64,000 nt of DNA from Mycobacterium alsense (GCF_002086635.1 NZ_MVHD01000023.1:1-64000); one strand, 5' to 3'; numbered from the stretch's first letter, positions 33,811 through 47,381 are shown. A program made the numbers and translations. Notes: generated by a model from the sequence alone, not told the origin.

Positions 33811-34587
33811 TCACATCTTTCGGGCGAAGACGTCGATCGGCTCGTCCTGTCCCCGCAGGCTCAGCGTGCGTCGCTGCGTTCCGGCCATCAGCTCGTCGGC
33901 GACCCCGCTTGCGACCAACAACTCACCGCCGGCGGCGCGTTGTTGCATGCGCGCCGCGGCGTTGACCGGGCGACCCAGCGCGGTGAAGTCGACCACGGCA
34001 TCGCCGACGTTGCCGACGTATGCGATGCCCGCGTTCACCGCCACGCCGACGTCCAGCCAGGGTCCACCCGGTGTGCCGTACCCGACCGCCTCGAGCAGGT
34101 CCGCCCCCGCCTCGACGGCTCGCTGCCGATACGCGGGCCCGCTGATGCCCCGGACGAAGAACGCCATCACCTCGTCGCCGATGAGTTTGTCGATCACCGC
34201 GTCATGGCGAAGAAGTGTCTGCGTCGCGGCGGTGTAGAACCGGTTCAGCAACGCGGCGAAGTCCGCGGGCGCCCGACGGTGACCCAGTGCGGTGGAGCCG
34301 CGGACGTCGGCGAACAGCACCGCGATGTCCACCTCCGCCCCACCCCGCGGCAATGCGTCGCAGCAGCGCATGCACAGGTTGGGGTTTTTTCGCGATCGAC
34401 GAAATCCCGCGGCGGCGAAGATCCGGCCGACCGGCCCGCCGAACGGGTTGTTGCACAGCTTGCATCGCGGCGCGGAGGGCAGGTAGCGGAATGCGCGCCT
34501 GGCTCTGACCAGAGGCGCGTGGCCGTCGGTGAGCACCTCGTCCCACAGCCTCGACGTCACCGGATCCGGGCGCACGATGCTGGTCAT
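33811..34587 (-). CDS. Class III adenylyl cyclase with an N-terminal Cys cluster
   Basis: A 258-residue soluble cyclase. All canonical residues are present: metal Asp94 (FADVRGST) and Asp138 (GDEVMAFF), adenine-selecting Lys134 and Asp200, and transition-state Asn209 and Arg213 (NAAARM). It should therefore make cAMP as a homodimer. The N-terminus has CKLC (42-45) and CMRCC (72-76), which could bind zinc or an Fe-S cluster and act as a sensor. ATG 34587 was used; TTG 34593 has better GGAGG spacing. It lies 54 bp downstream of the HD-GYP/LuxR gene on the same strand. Confidence 0.88.
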   Translation of the reverse strand: MTSIVRPDPVTSRLWDEVLTDGHAPLVRARRAFRYLPSAPRCKLCNNPFGGPVGRIFAAAGFRRSRKNPNLCMRCCDALPRGGAEVDIAVLFADVRGSTALGHRRAPADFAALLNRFYTAATQTLLRHDAVIDKLIGDEVMAFFVRGISGPAYRQRAVEAGADLLEAVGYGTPGGPWLDVGVAVNAGIAYVGNVGDAVVDFTALGRPVNAAARMQQRAAGGELLVASGVADELMAGTQRRTLSLRGQDEPIDVFARKM

Positions 34588-34641
34588 GCGCAAATGATCG
34601 CCTCCGGTCACCGCAGGCACATGGGGCATCGGCCCCAAATA

Positions 34642-36198
34642 TCAGGTCCCGGCCGGTGCGCTGCCGGTCAGGCCGTGCCGCGTCGCGTACAGGCTGGCCC
34701 CGATCCGGTTCGAGACCCCGATCTTGGCATAGATGTGCTCGACGTGGTTGCGCACCGTCTTCTCGGAAATCCAGAGGGCCGAGGCGATCTCGCGGTTCGA
34801 CCGTCCCTGGGCGACGTGCAGCAGTACCTCGGCCTCGCGCCGGGTCAATCCCGCCGGCCGGGCGGCCCTCCGCGACGGCCGGTGACCGGCGGCCTCGAGC
34901 ACGGCCTCGACCGCGTCGCCGTCGAGGCGCCCGCGCGCCGCTTCACCGCGCAGGCGCTCGGCCGCGGCGGCCTCGTCGAATGCGTCGCGATGCGGTCGGG
35001 GCTCCGTCGAGGAGCGGTAGCTTTCGGCGGCGGCGAGCACCCGGTCGCGAACGGACAGGTCGTCGCCCCGCAGGCCGTTCGGATATCCCGACCCGTCCAG
35101 TCGTTCGTGGTGGTTCACCGCGACCTCCCGAACCGCCTTGAGCCCACCGACCCGGGCCAAGATCCTGCCCGTCAGATACGGGTGCAGATGCACCCGCTCC
35201 CGTTCGGCGTGGGTGAGCTCACCGGGCTTTTCCCACACCCGGTTGGACACGCCGATGCGACCGAGGTCGTGCACGTGGCCGGCGCGGCGCAGGATGTCGA
35301 TGTCGTCCTGCGGCAGCCCGGCGCATTTCCCGGCGTTCTCCGCCAGCTCGGCCACCGCACGTGAATGACCAAGCGTGAAGGGGCATTTCAGGTCCACGAA
35401 GTCGCCCATGGCGCGCAGCAGCCGGTCGAGCGCGGGACCGTCCAGGGCTTCGCCCGGGTCCGGCGCCAGCTGGGCGGCGGTCGACCACGCATCGTCGTTC
35501 TCGACGAGCAGGTCGACGGCCGCGGCGGTGAAGACCGCGACGATATCCGGGTCGAACTGCTTGCCGCTGCGGCGGCGCACCTCCGCCGTCGCGGCCTCCG
35601 CACCGTAGGCGCGATGGTGCACTTCGGCGATGTCGGCGACCTGCGCCACCCGCATCGCCACGGGTATCTGGGACCCCGCGGCCCTGGCGGGAAGGCCGCT
35701 GCCGTCCCACCTTTCGTACGCGTAGGGCAGGGCTTCGCAGACGTCGGCGCCCAAGCCGATCTCCTCGGCGAGCAATGCGGCCGACAGGCAATGGGATTGC
35801 GCCAGCGCGCCGAGGTTACCGCGCGCGTCCACGAAGAGTTTGGCCGCCAGCTGGGCCCGCTTGGGCAGCGTCGACCCGCGACCGAGATTGGTCAGCAGAA
35901 ATCGCCGGTACGGTGCGCCGGACCAGTCGATGAAGTGGCTGTCGTGGCGCATCGCGATGTCGTCGCCGAACCACCGCGCGTACTCGTGCGAGTCGGCATG
36001 ACACCCGATCCACATGACCAGACCCGTGTAGAAAACGGTGCCGCGGTCACGCTCGCCGAGCCCGAGCCGCTCGGCGATCCTGACGCCCATCGCCGCCGAT
36101 CGCAGCATGTGATCCATCGGCTGCCCGAGCCCGAGGTCGATCGCCAACGACAGGGCCGCCAGAACCTCGGTCCGCGAAACCGCTCCGTCGAAGGGCAT
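34642..36198 (-). CDS. Tandem HD-GYP protein with C-terminal LuxR-type HTH
   Basis: A 518-residue fusion. The first part (about 20-235) looks like a decayed HD-GYP domain: [10 protein letters not shown] stands where HHE-x-DGxGYP is expected. The second part (about 255-425) is a full HD-GYP domain with His310-Asp311 (HVHDLGRIG), His339, [11 protein letters not shown] (363-373), so c-di-GMP or another cyclic nucleotide hydrolysis is plausible. The C-terminus (about 450-510) is a LuxR HTH ([34 protein letters not shown]). Thus a hydrolase or sensor is joined to a DNA-binding domain. An adenylyl cyclase gene follows, suggesting a two-gene nucleotide-signalling operon. Confidence 0.87.
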   Translation of the reverse strand: MPFDGAVSRTEVLAALSLAIDLGLGQPMDHMLRSAAMGVRIAERLGLGERDRGTVFYTGLVMWIGCHADSHEYARWFGDDIAMRHDSHFIDWSGAPYRRFLLTNLGRGSTLPKRAQLAAKLFVDARGNLGALAQSHCLSAALLAEEIGLGADVCEALPYAYERWDGSGLPARAAGSQIPVAMRVAQVADIAEVHHRAYGAEAATAEVRRRSGKQFDPDIVAVFTAAAVDLLVENDDAWSTAAQLAPDPGEALDGPALDRLLRAMGDFVDLKCPFTLGHSRAVAELAENAGKCAGLPQDDIDILRRAGHVHDLGRIGVSNRVWEKPGELTHAERERVHLHPYLTGRILARVGGLKAVREVAVNHHERLDGSGYPNGLRGDDLSVRDRVLAAAESYRSSTEPRPHRDAFDEAAAAERLRGEAARGRLDGDAVEAVLEAAGHRPSRRAARPAGLTRREAEVLLHVAQGRSNREIASALWISEKTVRNHVEHIYAKIGVSNRIGASLYATRHGLTGSAPAGT

Positions 36199-36254
36199 GA
36201 GAGGTGTCCCTTTCTCAACCGGTCACGGTCGCGGCGTCAGGACCGATTCCGCGG

Positions 36255-39077
<2,823 letters not shown>

Positions 39078-39183
39078 AGTGTTGTCCCCTTTTGGGATGT
39101 TCCCTCGTTAGGAGGAGTCTTCTTCGATAACGCGACTCCCATCGTAGGGGACGACCAGCTGCCGGCCTTTTGGCAAGGCGAGC

Positions 39184-39876
39184 TCAAGCCAGGCGGATCA
39201 GGCCGTAGTCGTAGGCGTGCCGACGATAGACGACCGAGGGCCGTTCGGTCTCCTTGTCGTAGAACAAGAAGAAATTGTGCCCGACGAGCTCCATCTCGTA
39301 GAGCGCCTCGTCGACCGACATCGGCGTGGCCTGGTGCTCCTTGGTGCGCACCACCCGGCCCGGCTCGTGGTCGTCGTGCGGTTCGGCGGCGTCGTGTTGA
39401 TGCGCCGCGGCCGGCTTGGAGCTGAAGGCCCGTTCCGGCCGGGGGGCCAGCGCGGTGGCCGCGGCCAGCGAAACCGGGGTCTTGTCGCCGTAGTGGACCT
39501 TGCGGCGGTCCTTGACGCGGCGCAGCCGGTTCTCCAGCTTGTTGACCGCCGACTCGAAGGCGGCGTAGAAGCTGTCGGCGCAGGCCTCGGCCCGGCTCAC
39601 CGGGCCGCGACCGCGGGCGGTGATCTCCACGCGTTGACAGGACTTGCGCTGGCGCCGGTTGGGCGCGTGCTTGAGCTCGACATCGAAGAGGTAGATGGAG
39701 CGATCGAAGCGTTCGAGGCGGGCGAGCTTTTGGGAGACGTAGAGGCGGTAGTGATCGGGGATTTCGACGTTGCGGCCTTTGAACACGACTTCGGCGCTGG
39801 TCAGTTCGGCCGGCTCGGGGCTATCTGCCGGGGGTTGATCCAGAATCTGACCGGGATCCACGGTAAGCCTTGACAT
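39184..39876 (-). CDS. hpf: Long-form ribosome hibernation promoting factor
   Basis: A 230-residue long HPF/RaiA-type protein. The N-terminal domain (about 25-130) has VVFKGRNVEIPDHYRLYVSQKLARLERFD in part, the basic RRQRKSCQRVEI, and AFESAVNKLENRLRRVKDRRK; it occupies the 30S decoding site. A low-complexity His/Asp linker follows, then the C-terminal dimerisation domain (MSVDEALYEMELVGHNFFLFYDKETE in part, VVYRRHAYDYGLIRL), which in other bacteria mediates 100S formation. ATG 39876 was used; TTG 39885 has a better-placed GGAAG and is a real alternative. It lies 106 bp upstream of secA1. Confidence 0.92.
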   Translation of the reverse strand: MSRLTVDPGQILDQPPADSPEPAELTSAEVVFKGRNVEIPDHYRLYVSQKLARLERFDRSIYLFDVELKHAPNRRQRKSCQRVEITARGRGPVSRAEACADSFYAAFESAVNKLENRLRRVKDRRKVHYGDKTPVSLAAATALAPRPERAFSSKPAAAHQHDAAEPHDDHEPGRVVRTKEHQATPMSVDEALYEMELVGHNFFLFYDKETERPSVVYRRHAYDYGLIRLA

Positions 39877-40219
39877 TCGTGTCAACTCGCTTCCTTTTCC
39901 ACGTCGCACGCGCTGCGTGCCGGCTTTCGGATGACGCAACGACGGGGTTGGGAGCGGTGTCGAGGGTGCTCACCGCCGCAGGCTGCCCGCCGCTGCAAGG
40001 TGCCGATTGCTCACCCCCTTCTGACAGTGGCGTCCTAAGGCGTCTCAACCTGGGAATCGCGGCGGGTGCGCTATGACCACTCCCGCGAGCAGTCCGAGGA
40101 TGTTCCCGATAGTTGTTTTCGACGTTAGCTCGTGTCCGCGGTGGGATGCCACCAATTTCGCCGGCTGTTGCGAGTTCTTCACAAACCTCGCACCCCTCAA
40201 ACCCCCCCGCCGCCGAGCG
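39877..40219. other. Intergenic region upstream of hpf
   Basis: No gene is supported in these 343 bp. On the minus strand a TTGAGA hexamer near 40048-40053 could be a -35 element for hpf, but the -10 is unclear. A direct repeat of GACGCC surrounds a TTAG in the same place. A short minus-strand reading frame upstream of hpf looks like chance in a GC-rich sequence. Confidence 0.4.
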
Positions 40220-40870
40220 TCACGCCGCCGCGATCGCCAGCACCGCGGCCACCCGGACACCGGCGGCGTGCAGCGTGCGCACCGACTCGCGCGCCGTCGC
40301 GCCGGTGGTGACGACGTCGTCGACGAGCACGACCTCGGTGCGCGACAGACGCGACGGATCCGTGCCCCGGCCGCGCAGCACCACCCGGCCGGCGATGTTG
40401 CGCTCGCGCGCGGACGTGCCGAGGCCCACCGAGTCCCGGGCCAGCGCCCGCATCCGCAGGGCCGGCGCGACGGCGATCTCGGGGTGCCCGGACACCGCGG
40501 CCCGCGCCAGCCGGGCCACCGGGTCGCCGCCGCGGCGGCGCGCCGCCGAACGCCTCGTCGGTGCGGGCACGAGCGTCAGCGGGGTTTCGACCAGCCCCCA
40601 CGTCAACAGCCGGTGCAGCCCGACGGCCAGCGCCCGGGCCAGCGGCGCGACGAGGTCGCCGCGCCCGCGCTCCTTCAGGGCGAGGATCGCGGAGCGGCGC
40701 GCACCGGCGTAGCGGCCCAGCGCGAACACCGGCACCCCCGGATCGACGCGCGGGCTGATCACGTGCGGCTGGTGCGCCCGGACGGTGAGTTCGCCGCCGC
40801 AGGCGTCACACCAGCGGGTCGACGGCGCCCCGCAGCCGCCGCATTCGGCCGGCAGGATGAGGTCGAGCAT
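40220..40870 (-). CDS. ComF-family phosphoribosyltransferase-like protein
   Basis: A 216-residue ComF/GntX-like protein. The N-terminal zinc motif is CGGCGAPSTRWCDACGG (Cys10 onward), and the C-terminal PRTase signature is VVLVDDVVTTGATA. Members take part in DNA uptake in other bacteria or have unknown roles; natural competence has not been established for this lineage. ATG 40870. It lies 40 bp downstream of lpqB on the same strand. It resembles recalled Rv3242c; the Rv3243c gene that I remember between it and lpqB is absent. Confidence 0.86.
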   Translation of the reverse strand: MLDLILPAECGGCGAPSTRWCDACGGELTVRAHQPHVISPRVDPGVPVFALGRYAGARRSAILALKERGRGDLVAPLARALAVGLHRLLTWGLVETPLTLVPAPTRRSAARRRGGDPVARLARAAVSGHPEIAVAPALRMRALARDSVGLGTSARERNIAGRVVLRGRGTDPSRLSRTEVVLVDDVVTTGATARESVRTLHAAGVRVAAVLAIAAA

Positions 40871-40910
40871 GGCGACAGTGTGGCGGGCGGGGGTGACAAA
40901 CCGCCCGGGC

Positions 40911-42677
40911 TCAGCCCGGCATGACCGGCGCCGCCCCGGCCACCGACAGCCCGGACACCTCCGACCAGCTCTGCTGGCTTTCCGGCGCCGACGCCGAATA
41001 CTGCAACACCCCCGACGGGCCGGCGACGTACACCGTCGACGGGTTGGCCGCGACCGTCGACACCGGGGTTTGCATGCCCCGGGACGGCGCGTCGGAGTTC
41101 ACCCCGTCGAGGTTGACGTAGGAGACCGGATGGCTGGCGTCGGTGCGGGTCACCACGATGTCGTCGCCGGTTCGCCACGACAGCGAGATCACCGAATTGC
41201 CGAGGCCGAACCCCAGCCGGCGCGGATAGGTCAGGGCGTACTGGCCGGCCTGCGTCTGCTCCACCCCGGCGAGGATCACCTGGCCGCCGATCACCATCGC
41301 CGCGCGCGTCCCGTCGCGGGACAGCTGCAGGTCGGTGATCGGCCCCGGGAAGCTGGCGGCCACCAGCCCGGAGTCCACCGGGATGCGCGCGGGCTGCCCC
41401 GAGGCCGGCTCCTGGATCGCGCGCAGCACGTTGTTGCTGTCGACCACCACCCACACGGCGTCGTCCAGCGCCCAGCTGGGCCGCGTCAGGCTGCGCCCGT
41501 CGGCGGACTGCACCGCCTCGCCGCCCAGGTCGCCGATCCACAGCGACGCCGCCTGGTCCGGGGCCCCGCGGCGCAGCGTCACCACCGACGCCACCTGCCG
41601 CCCGTTGCGTGACAGCGCGGCGCCGGTCTGGTCGCCCATCCGCCCGAACGCCCCCGGCACGGTGGTGGCGTGCTGGCCGTCGAGCCCCACCAGCGACCCG
41701 TTGACCAAGGCGTGCAGCCCCGCGCCCGCGCCGTCGGCGACGCCCGGGTCGGTGGCGGCCACGTCGGAGGTGGTCCAGCCCTCGGCGAACCTGTCGTCCA
41801 GCGGCGCGCCGTCGGCGTTGATGACGTACGGGCCCCTGATGTCGGCCCGGGCGAGCGTCCAAATGATCTGTGCGGCAAGCAATTGCCGGCTGTGGGGGTC
41901 GGTGGTGGACAGCTTCTCCAGGTCGATGCGGGCGCCGCCGTACCCGCGCCCGATCCCATTCTTGCCGCCGTCGGCCCGCGTCACCGGCCCGCGCAGCCGC
42001 AACGGCGGGGCGAGCAGGTTGCGCACGGTGTGGGCCATCTCGGGGCGCGGCCCGGCCAGCATCTTGGAGATCAGCTCGGTGGGCAGCTGGTCGTGGTCGG
42101 ACACCGCGACGTAGCGGGGGTCGGGCACCACCGTCTTGCCGGTCGGGTCGGCGAAATACAGGGTGTTGCGTTTGTAGGTCGACTGAAACTGCTGCCAGTC
42201 CAGGAACACCCCGTTGGGCAGGCGGTCGATCCGCCAGCCGCCCGACGTCTTGACCAACTCGATCGGGCCCGGGTCCGGCAGCACCCCCTCGGCGGTTTCG
42301 AAGACGCCGACGTCGGACAGCGAACCCAGGATGTCCGCCCGCATGGTCGCCGAAACCCGGTCGGCGCCACGGGTTTCCACGAACACCACGTGGTCGATCA
42401 GCAGTGCGCTGCCGGCGTCGTCCCACGCGTTGGACGCCGACTGGGTGAGAAACTGCCGCGCCGCCAGGTGCCGGTTCGCCGGATCCGCCGTGGCCTTGAG
42501 GAATTCGCGCAGCAGCACGTCGGGATCCATGCCCGGGGTGGGCTTGGGCAGGTTCGACGGCGCCGGCCGTTCGACGGTGCCGATCGCCTGCGGGGCCGAC
42601 GAGCTGGGCACCCCCGCGCAGCCGCCCGGCAACACCGCCACCCACAGCAGCACCGACATCGTCAGCAGTCGCCGCAC
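40911..42677 (-). CDS. lpqB: Lipoprotein LpqB, MtrB partner
   Basis: A 588-residue cell-envelope protein. After a signal sequence ([19 protein letters not shown]) comes Cys, then a GerMN-type domain (about 60-330) and a beta-propeller-like C-terminal region. In other actinobacteria LpqB binds the MtrB sensor domain and adjusts MtrA phosphorylation. The lipobox is unusual: LPGGC places Pro at -3 where Leu is expected; the remembered M. tuberculosis form is LAGC. GTG 42677 has AAAGGAGC at good spacing and starts one base after the mtrB stop, so it is coupled to mtrB. Confidence 0.92.
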   Translation of the reverse strand: MRRLLTMSVLLWVAVLPGGCAGVPSSSAPQAIGTVERPAPSNLPKPTPGMDPDVLLREFLKATADPANRHLAARQFLTQSASNAWDDAGSALLIDHVVFVETRGADRVSATMRADILGSLSDVGVFETAEGVLPDPGPIELVKTSGGWRIDRLPNGVFLDWQQFQSTYKRNTLYFADPTGKTVVPDPRYVAVSDHDQLPTELISKMLAGPRPEMAHTVRNLLAPPLRLRGPVTRADGGKNGIGRGYGGARIDLEKLSTTDPHSRQLLAAQIIWTLARADIRGPYVINADGAPLDDRFAEGWTTSDVAATDPGVADGAGAGLHALVNGSLVGLDGQHATTVPGAFGRMGDQTGAALSRNGRQVASVVTLRRGAPDQAASLWIGDLGGEAVQSADGRSLTRPSWALDDAVWVVVDSNNVLRAIQEPASGQPARIPVDSGLVAASFPGPITDLQLSRDGTRAAMVIGGQVILAGVEQTQAGQYALTYPRRLGFGLGNSVISLSWRTGDDIVVTRTDASHPVSYVNLDGVNSDAPSRGMQTPVSTVAANPSTVYVAGPSGVLQYSASAPESQQSWSEVSGLSVAGAAPVMPG

Positions 42678-42678
42678 G

Positions 42679-44373
42679 CTAGCCGCTCCTTTCGGCGTGT
42701 TCGCGGTGGCGGGCGCCACCCGGTTGCGGCGCGGCCGCGGCGGGCGGCTCGGGTTGCGGCGGAACGGGTTGCGAAATCGGTTTCAACGGCAGCGGGCTGG
42801 TGGTGACCTTGTGCCCGCGCACCAGGGGAAGGGTCAGCCGGAAGCAGGCGCCCTGGCCGGGTTCGCCCCACGCCTCCAGCCGGCCCTGGTGCAGCCGCGC
42901 GTCCTCGATGCTGATCGCCAGGCCCAGCCCGGTGCCACCGGAGCGACGCACCCGCGACGGGTCCGAGCGCCAGAACCGGCTGAACACCAGCTTCTCCTCA
43001 CCGGGGCGCAGCCCCACCCCGTGGTCGCGAACCGTGACGGCGACGGTGTCCTCGTCGGCGGCCATCCGGATGCGCACCGGCTTGTGCTCGGCGTGGTCGA
43101 TGGCGTTGGCGATCAGGTTGCGCAGGATCCGTTCCACGCGGCGCGCGTCGACCTCGGCGATCACCTCCTCGGCGGGCAGGTCGACGAGCAGCTCGATGCC
43201 GGCCTCCTCGGCCAGGTGCCCGACGTTGCCCAGCGCGCTTTGCACGGTGGAGCGCAGGTCGACCGCCTCGACAGACAGCTCGGCCACGCCGGCGTCGTGC
43301 CGGGAGATCTCCAGCAGGTCGTTGAGCAGCGTCTCGAACCGGTCCAGCTCGCTGACCATCAGCTCGGTGGAGCGGGCCAGCGTGGGATCGAGGTCGGCGC
43401 TGTGGTCGTAGATCAGGTCGGCGGCCATGCGCACCGTGGTCAGCGGGGTGCGCAGTTCGTGGCTGACGTCGGAGGTGAAGCGGCGCTGCAGGTTGCCGAA
43501 CTCCTCCAGCTGGGTGATCTGCCGCGACAGGCTCTCGGCCATGTCGTTGAACGACATGGCCAGCCGCGCCATGTCGTCCTCGCCGCGCACCGGCATCCGC
43601 TCGGACAGATGCCCCTCGGCGAACCGCTCGGCGATCCGCGACGCCGAGCGCACCGGCACCACCACCTGGCGGGAGACCAGCAGCGCGATCCCGGCGAGCA
43701 ACACCAGCAACAGCGCGCCGCCGGTGATCATCGTGCCGCGCACCAGCTGGATGGTGGCCTGCTCACTTTTGAGCGGGAAGATCAGGTACAGCTCGAGGTT
43801 GGCCACCTGCGCCGATGCCGGCGTGCCGATGACCAGCGCCGGGCCCGAGAAGCCGTCGGTGTGCACCGTGGCGTACTGGTAGGCCGCCTGCCCGGCCTTG
43901 ACGAAGCCCCGCAGCGAGTTGGGCACCTGGTCGACGGGCCCCGCCGTGGTGGCGGCGCGCGGGCCGTCGCCCGGCACCATCAGCACCGCGTCGAACGCGC
44001 CGGCCAACCCGGCGCCCGAGGCCGGGGCGGTCTTGGACGTCAACGTGTTGCGGGCCAGCTGCAGGCTGCTGTCCAGCGAGCGCGTCTCCTCGCCGTTGAC
44101 GATGCCGCTCACGGTGGTGCGCGCCCGCTCGATCTGCTCGATGGCGGCCTTGACTTTCACGTCCAGCACGCGGTTGGTGACCTGGCTGGTCAGCACGAAA
44201 CCGAGCGCGAGGATCACCGCCAGCGATAGCCCCAGGGTCAGCGCCACCACCCGCAGCTGTAGCGACCGGCGCCAGGCGATGCCGACGGCGCGACTCAGGG
44301 CGCCCATGCCGCGGCTCATGGGCCCGGAGCGCCCCCAACGACTTCGAGTGCGCCGCCGCGAGGCTCGGATCAC
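42679..44373 (-). CDS. mtrB: Sensor histidine kinase MtrB
   Basis: A 564-residue membrane kinase. Two membrane helices (about 40-62 and 215-240) flank an extracytoplasmic sensor domain; HAMP, HisKA ([13 protein letters not shown], phosphorylated His) and HATPase ([33 protein letters not shown]) follow. A Pro-rich tail ends the protein. It controls MtrA and cell-cycle and wall-hydrolase genes. The sequence is nearly that of recalled M. tuberculosis MtrB (567). GTG 44373 has GGGGGAGAG nine bases upstream. It follows mtrA by 82 bp. Confidence 0.96.
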   Translation of the reverse strand: MIRASRRRTRSRWGRSGPMSRGMGALSRAVGIAWRRSLQLRVVALTLGLSLAVILALGFVLTSQVTNRVLDVKVKAAIEQIERARTTVSGIVNGEETRSLDSSLQLARNTLTSKTAPASGAGLAGAFDAVLMVPGDGPRAATTAGPVDQVPNSLRGFVKAGQAAYQYATVHTDGFSGPALVIGTPASAQVANLELYLIFPLKSEQATIQLVRGTMITGGALLLVLLAGIALLVSRQVVVPVRSASRIAERFAEGHLSERMPVRGEDDMARLAMSFNDMAESLSRQITQLEEFGNLQRRFTSDVSHELRTPLTTVRMAADLIYDHSADLDPTLARSTELMVSELDRFETLLNDLLEISRHDAGVAELSVEAVDLRSTVQSALGNVGHLAEEAGIELLVDLPAEEVIAEVDARRVERILRNLIANAIDHAEHKPVRIRMAADEDTVAVTVRDHGVGLRPGEEKLVFSRFWRSDPSRVRRSGGTGLGLAISIEDARLHQGRLEAWGEPGQGACFRLTLPLVRGHKVTTSPLPLKPISQPVPPQPEPPAAAAPQPGGARHREHAERSG

Positions 44374-44455
44374 TTGCGGCGCTCTCCCCCGCGAGCGGGT
44401 GGCGCCCCCGCGGGGCTGGGAAGTGCCCCCACCTCATCGCGTCGCGCGGCGCGGA

Positions 44456-45142
44456 TCACGGAGGTCCGGCCTTGTATCCCACTCCTCGAACGGTCAACAC
44501 CACGGTCGGGTTCTCAGGGTCTTTTTCGACCTTGGCCCGCAGGCGCTGGACGTGCACGTTCACCAGGCGGGTGTCCGCCGGGTGCCGGTATCCCCACACC
44601 TGTTCGAGCAGCACATCACGAGTAAACACCTGGCGCGGTTTGCGTGCCAGCGCGACCAACAGGTCGAACTCCAGCGGTGTGAGGAAGATCTGCTCGCCGT
44701 TGCGGGTGACCTTGTGCGCGGGCACGTCGATGTCGACGTCGGCGATGGACAGCATTTCGGCGGGCTCGTCGTCGTTGCGGCGCAGCCGCGCGCGCACCCG
44801 GGCCACCAGCTCCTTGGGCTTGAACGGCTTCATGATGTAGTCGTCGGCGCCCGACTCCAGGCCGAGCACCACGTCGACGGTGTCGGTCTTGGCGGTGAGC
44901 ATCACGATCGGGACGCCGGAGTCCGCGCGCAGCACCCGGCACACGTCGATGCCGTTCATGCCGGGCAGCATCAGGTCCAGCAGCACCAAATCGGGGCGCA
45001 ATTCGCGCACCGCGGTCAGCGCCTGCGTGCCGTCGCCGATGACCGCGGTGTCGAAGCCCTCGCCACGCAGCACGATGGTGAGCATCTCGGCCAGCGAAGC
45101 GTCGTCGTCGACCACCAAAATCCTTTGCCTCATGGAGTCCAT
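44456..45142 (-). CDS. mtrA: Response regulator MtrA
   Basis: A 228-residue OmpR/PhoB-type regulator. The receiver domain has the acidic pocket DDD (13-15 region), the phosphorylated Asp in LVLLDLMLPG (about 56), Thr in MLTAK and Lys in MKPFKPKE. The winged-helix domain holds LTPLEFDLLVALARKP and VNVHVQRLRAKVE. It is essential in M. tuberculosis and acts on dnaA, ripA and wall genes. The recalled protein differs at only a few residues. ATG 45142 was chosen over the ATG three codons later. Confidence 0.97.
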   Translation of the reverse strand: MDSMRQRILVVDDDASLAEMLTIVLRGEGFDTAVIGDGTQALTAVRELRPDLVLLDLMLPGMNGIDVCRVLRADSGVPIVMLTAKTDTVDVVLGLESGADDYIMKPFKPKELVARVRARLRRNDDEPAEMLSIADVDIDVPAHKVTRNGEQIFLTPLEFDLLVALARKPRQVFTRDVLLEQVWGYRHPADTRLVNVHVQRLRAKVEKDPENPTVVLTVRGVGYKAGPP

Positions 45143-45222
45143 GGTGTCACCAGATCGGGACAAATTCGGCGCACCACACGGGCGTTTCGTGGGCAACCGG
45201 GGCAAATCGTGACATTTTTGTG

Positions 45223-45855
45223 CTATCCGGCGGTCAAACGGGCGGCCAGGCGATCCGGATCGACGTCTTTGTCGACGACCAGCCAGCGTCCGCCCCAGTT
45301 CGCCGCGGCCAGCCCGGCGTAGACCGCGCCGGTGCGCTCCTGCAGTGCGTCGTCGCGCTCGTAGCTGTCGCGCGCCCGCCCCGGCTCGTGCTCGGCCCGG
45401 TGGCGGGCCCGCCGCGCGGCCAGCTCGGTGGGGACCGCGAGCAGCACCTGCCAGTCGGGTACCGGCAGCCGCAGCCGCCCGTATTCGAGGCGGCACACCC
45501 AGGCCACCGCCTCCCCCGCCGCGTCCTCGCGCAGCCGCGCGGCCGTGTAGGCCGCGTTGGAGGCGACGTAGCGATCCAGGATCACCACGTCGTGGTCGCG
45601 GCCGAGGCCCTCGATCTCCCCGGCCGCCCCGGCCCGGTCGAGCGCGAACAGCATCGCCATCGCGTAGGCCGACGACGCCAAATCGCCGTGCTCGCCGTGC
45701 AGCGCCTCGGCCACGACGTCGGCGGTCAGCGATCGCCCGTAGCGCGGAAAGGCCAGCGTGGCCACCGACTTTCCGGCCGCCTCGAACGCGGCCCGCAGCC
45801 CGTCGGTCAGCGTCCGCTTACCCGAGCCGTCGACGCCCTCGATCGCGATCAGCAC
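45223..45855 (-). CDS. tmk: Thymidylate kinase
   Basis: A 210-residue dTMP kinase making dTDP. The P-loop is GVDGSGKRT (7-15), the DR(Y/H) motif LDRYVASNAAY binds substrate, and RARHRAEHEPGRARDSYERDD in part is the LID region. The Tyr-Ala-Ser-Asn sequence matches the M. tuberculosis enzyme. GTG 45855 begins the first strand directly. It lies 53 bp after sahH and 80 bp before mtrA in one minus-strand series. Confidence 0.94.
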   Translation of the reverse strand: MLIAIEGVDGSGKRTLTDGLRAAFEAAGKSVATLAFPRYGRSLTADVVAEALHGEHGDLASSAYAMAMLFALDRAGAAGEIEGLGRDHDVVILDRYVASNAAYTAARLREDAAGEAVAWVCRLEYGRLRLPVPDWQVLLAVPTELAARRARHRAEHEPGRARDSYERDDALQERTGAVYAGLAAANWGGRWLVVDKDVDPDRLAARLTAG

Positions 45856-45908
45856 CGCGCGAGCCTAACCCCGGGCGCACCAGATGCCGCACACGCTGCC
45901 CGGTCGCG

Positions 45909-47381
45909 TCAGTAGCGGTAGTGGTCGGCCTTGTAGGGACCGTCGACGTCCACGCCGATGTACTCGGCCTGCTCCTTGGTCAGCTTGGTCAGCTTGCCGC
46001 CGAGCGCCTCGACGTGGATGCGGGCCACCTTCTCGTCGAGGTGCTTGGGCAGCCGGTACACCTCGTTGTCGTACTCGTCGTTCTTGGTCCACAGCTCGAT
46101 CTGCGCGATGACCTGGTTGGAGAAGCTGTTGCTCATCACGAACGACGGGTGGCCGGTGGCGTTGCCCAGGTTCAGCAGCCGGCCCTCGGAGAGCAGGATG
46201 ATGGACTTGCCGGTGTCGGGGAACGTCCACACGTCGACCTGCGGCCGGATGTTCACCTTGGTGGCGCCGGACTTCTCCAGCGCGGAGACCTGGATCTCGT
46301 TGTCGAAGTGCCCGATGTTGCCGAGGACCGCGTGGTCCTTCATCGCCCTCATGTGCTCGAGCGTGATGATGTCCTTGTTGCCGGTGGCGGTGATGACGAT
46401 GTCGGCGCTGCCGATCGCGTCCTCGACGGTCTCGACGTCGTAGCCCTCCATCAGGGCCTGCAGCGCGTTGATCGGGTCGACCTCGGTGACGACGACGCGC
46501 GCGCCCTGGCCCTTGACCGACTCGGCGCAGCCCTTGCCGACGTCGCCGTAGCCGCAGACCAGCACCTTCTTGCCGCCGATCAGCACGTCGGTGCCGCGGT
46601 TGATCCCGTCGATCAGCGAGTGCCGGCAGCCGTACTTGTTGTCGAACTTGGACTTGGTCACCGAGTCGTTGACGTTGATGGCCGGGAACGCCAGGTCGCC
46701 GGCCGCGGCGAACTGGTACAGGCGCAGCACGCCGGTGGTGGTCTCCTCGGTGACGCCCTTGACCGACTCGGAGATCTTGGTCCACTTGTCCTTGTCGGTC
46801 TCGAAGCGCTTGCGCAGCAGCTCGAGGAAGACCTTCCACTCGGTGGGGTCGTCGTCCTCGGCCGGCGGCACCACGCCGGCCTTCTCGTACTGCGCGCCGC
46901 GCAGCACCAGCATGGTGGCGTCACCGCCGTCGTCGAGGATCATGTTCGCCGGCTGGTCGGGCCAGGTGAGCATCTGCTCGGCGGCCCACCAGTACTCCTC
47001 GAGCGTCTCGCCCTTCCAGGCGAACACCGGGACGCCCTTGGGCTCCTCGGGGGTGCCGTGCTTGCCGACGACCACCGCGGCGGCGGCGTGGTCCTGGGTG
47101 GAGAAGATGTTGCACGACGCCCACCGGACCTGCGCGCCCAGCTCGACGAGGGTCTCGATGAGCACCGCGGTCTGCACCGTCATGTGCAGCGAGCCCGAAA
47201 TCCGGGCGCCCTTGAGCGGCTGCACCTCGGCGTACTCCCGGCGCAGCGACATCAGGCCCGGCATCTCCTGCTCGGAGAGCTCGATGTCCCGGCGACCGTA
47301 GTCCGCCAACGACAGGTCGGCGACCTTGAATTCGATGCCGTTGCGAACGTCGGGGGTCAAGGCGTTTTCGGTCGTCGTCAT
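45909..47381 (-). CDS. sahH: S-adenosyl-L-homocysteine hydrolase
   Basis: A 490-residue NAD-dependent enzyme that splits SAH into adenosine and homocysteine, keeping methylation going. Landmarks: [20 protein letters not shown] in part, the NAD-binding [41 protein letters not shown], and the C-terminal KADHYRY (Lys and Tyr reach the partner subunit's NAD). It carries the insertion of about 40 residues typical of mycobacterial and eukaryote-parasite forms. ATG 47381. A small hairpin lies in its upstream region. Confidence 0.97.
   Translation of the reverse strand: MTTTENALTPDVRNGIEFKVADLSLADYGRRDIELSEQEMPGLMSLRREYAEVQPLKGARISGSLHMTVQTAVLIETLVELGAQVRWASCNIFSTQDHAAAAVVVGKHGTPEEPKGVPVFAWKGETLEEYWWAAEQMLTWPDQPANMILDDGGDATMLVLRGAQYEKAGVVPPAEDDDPTEWKVFLELLRKRFETDKDKWTKISESVKGVTEETTTGVLRLYQFAAAGDLAFPAINVNDSVTKSKFDNKYGCRHSLIDGINRGTDVLIGGKKVLVCGYGDVGKGCAESVKGQGARVVVTEVDPINALQALMEGYDVETVEDAIGSADIVITATGNKDIITLEHMRAMKDHAVLGNIGHFDNEIQVSALEKSGATKVNIRPQVDVWTFPDTGKSIILLSEGRLLNLGNATGHPSFVMSNSFSNQVIAQIELWTKNDEYDNEVYRLPKHLDEKVARIHVEALGGKLTKLTKEQAEYIGVDVDGPYKADHYRY

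Noticed and set aside
39821..40048. 75-codon minus-strand frame upstream of hpf
   Set aside because: Ser/Arg-rich composition, no ribosome binding site and overlap with the hpf start; considered chance.
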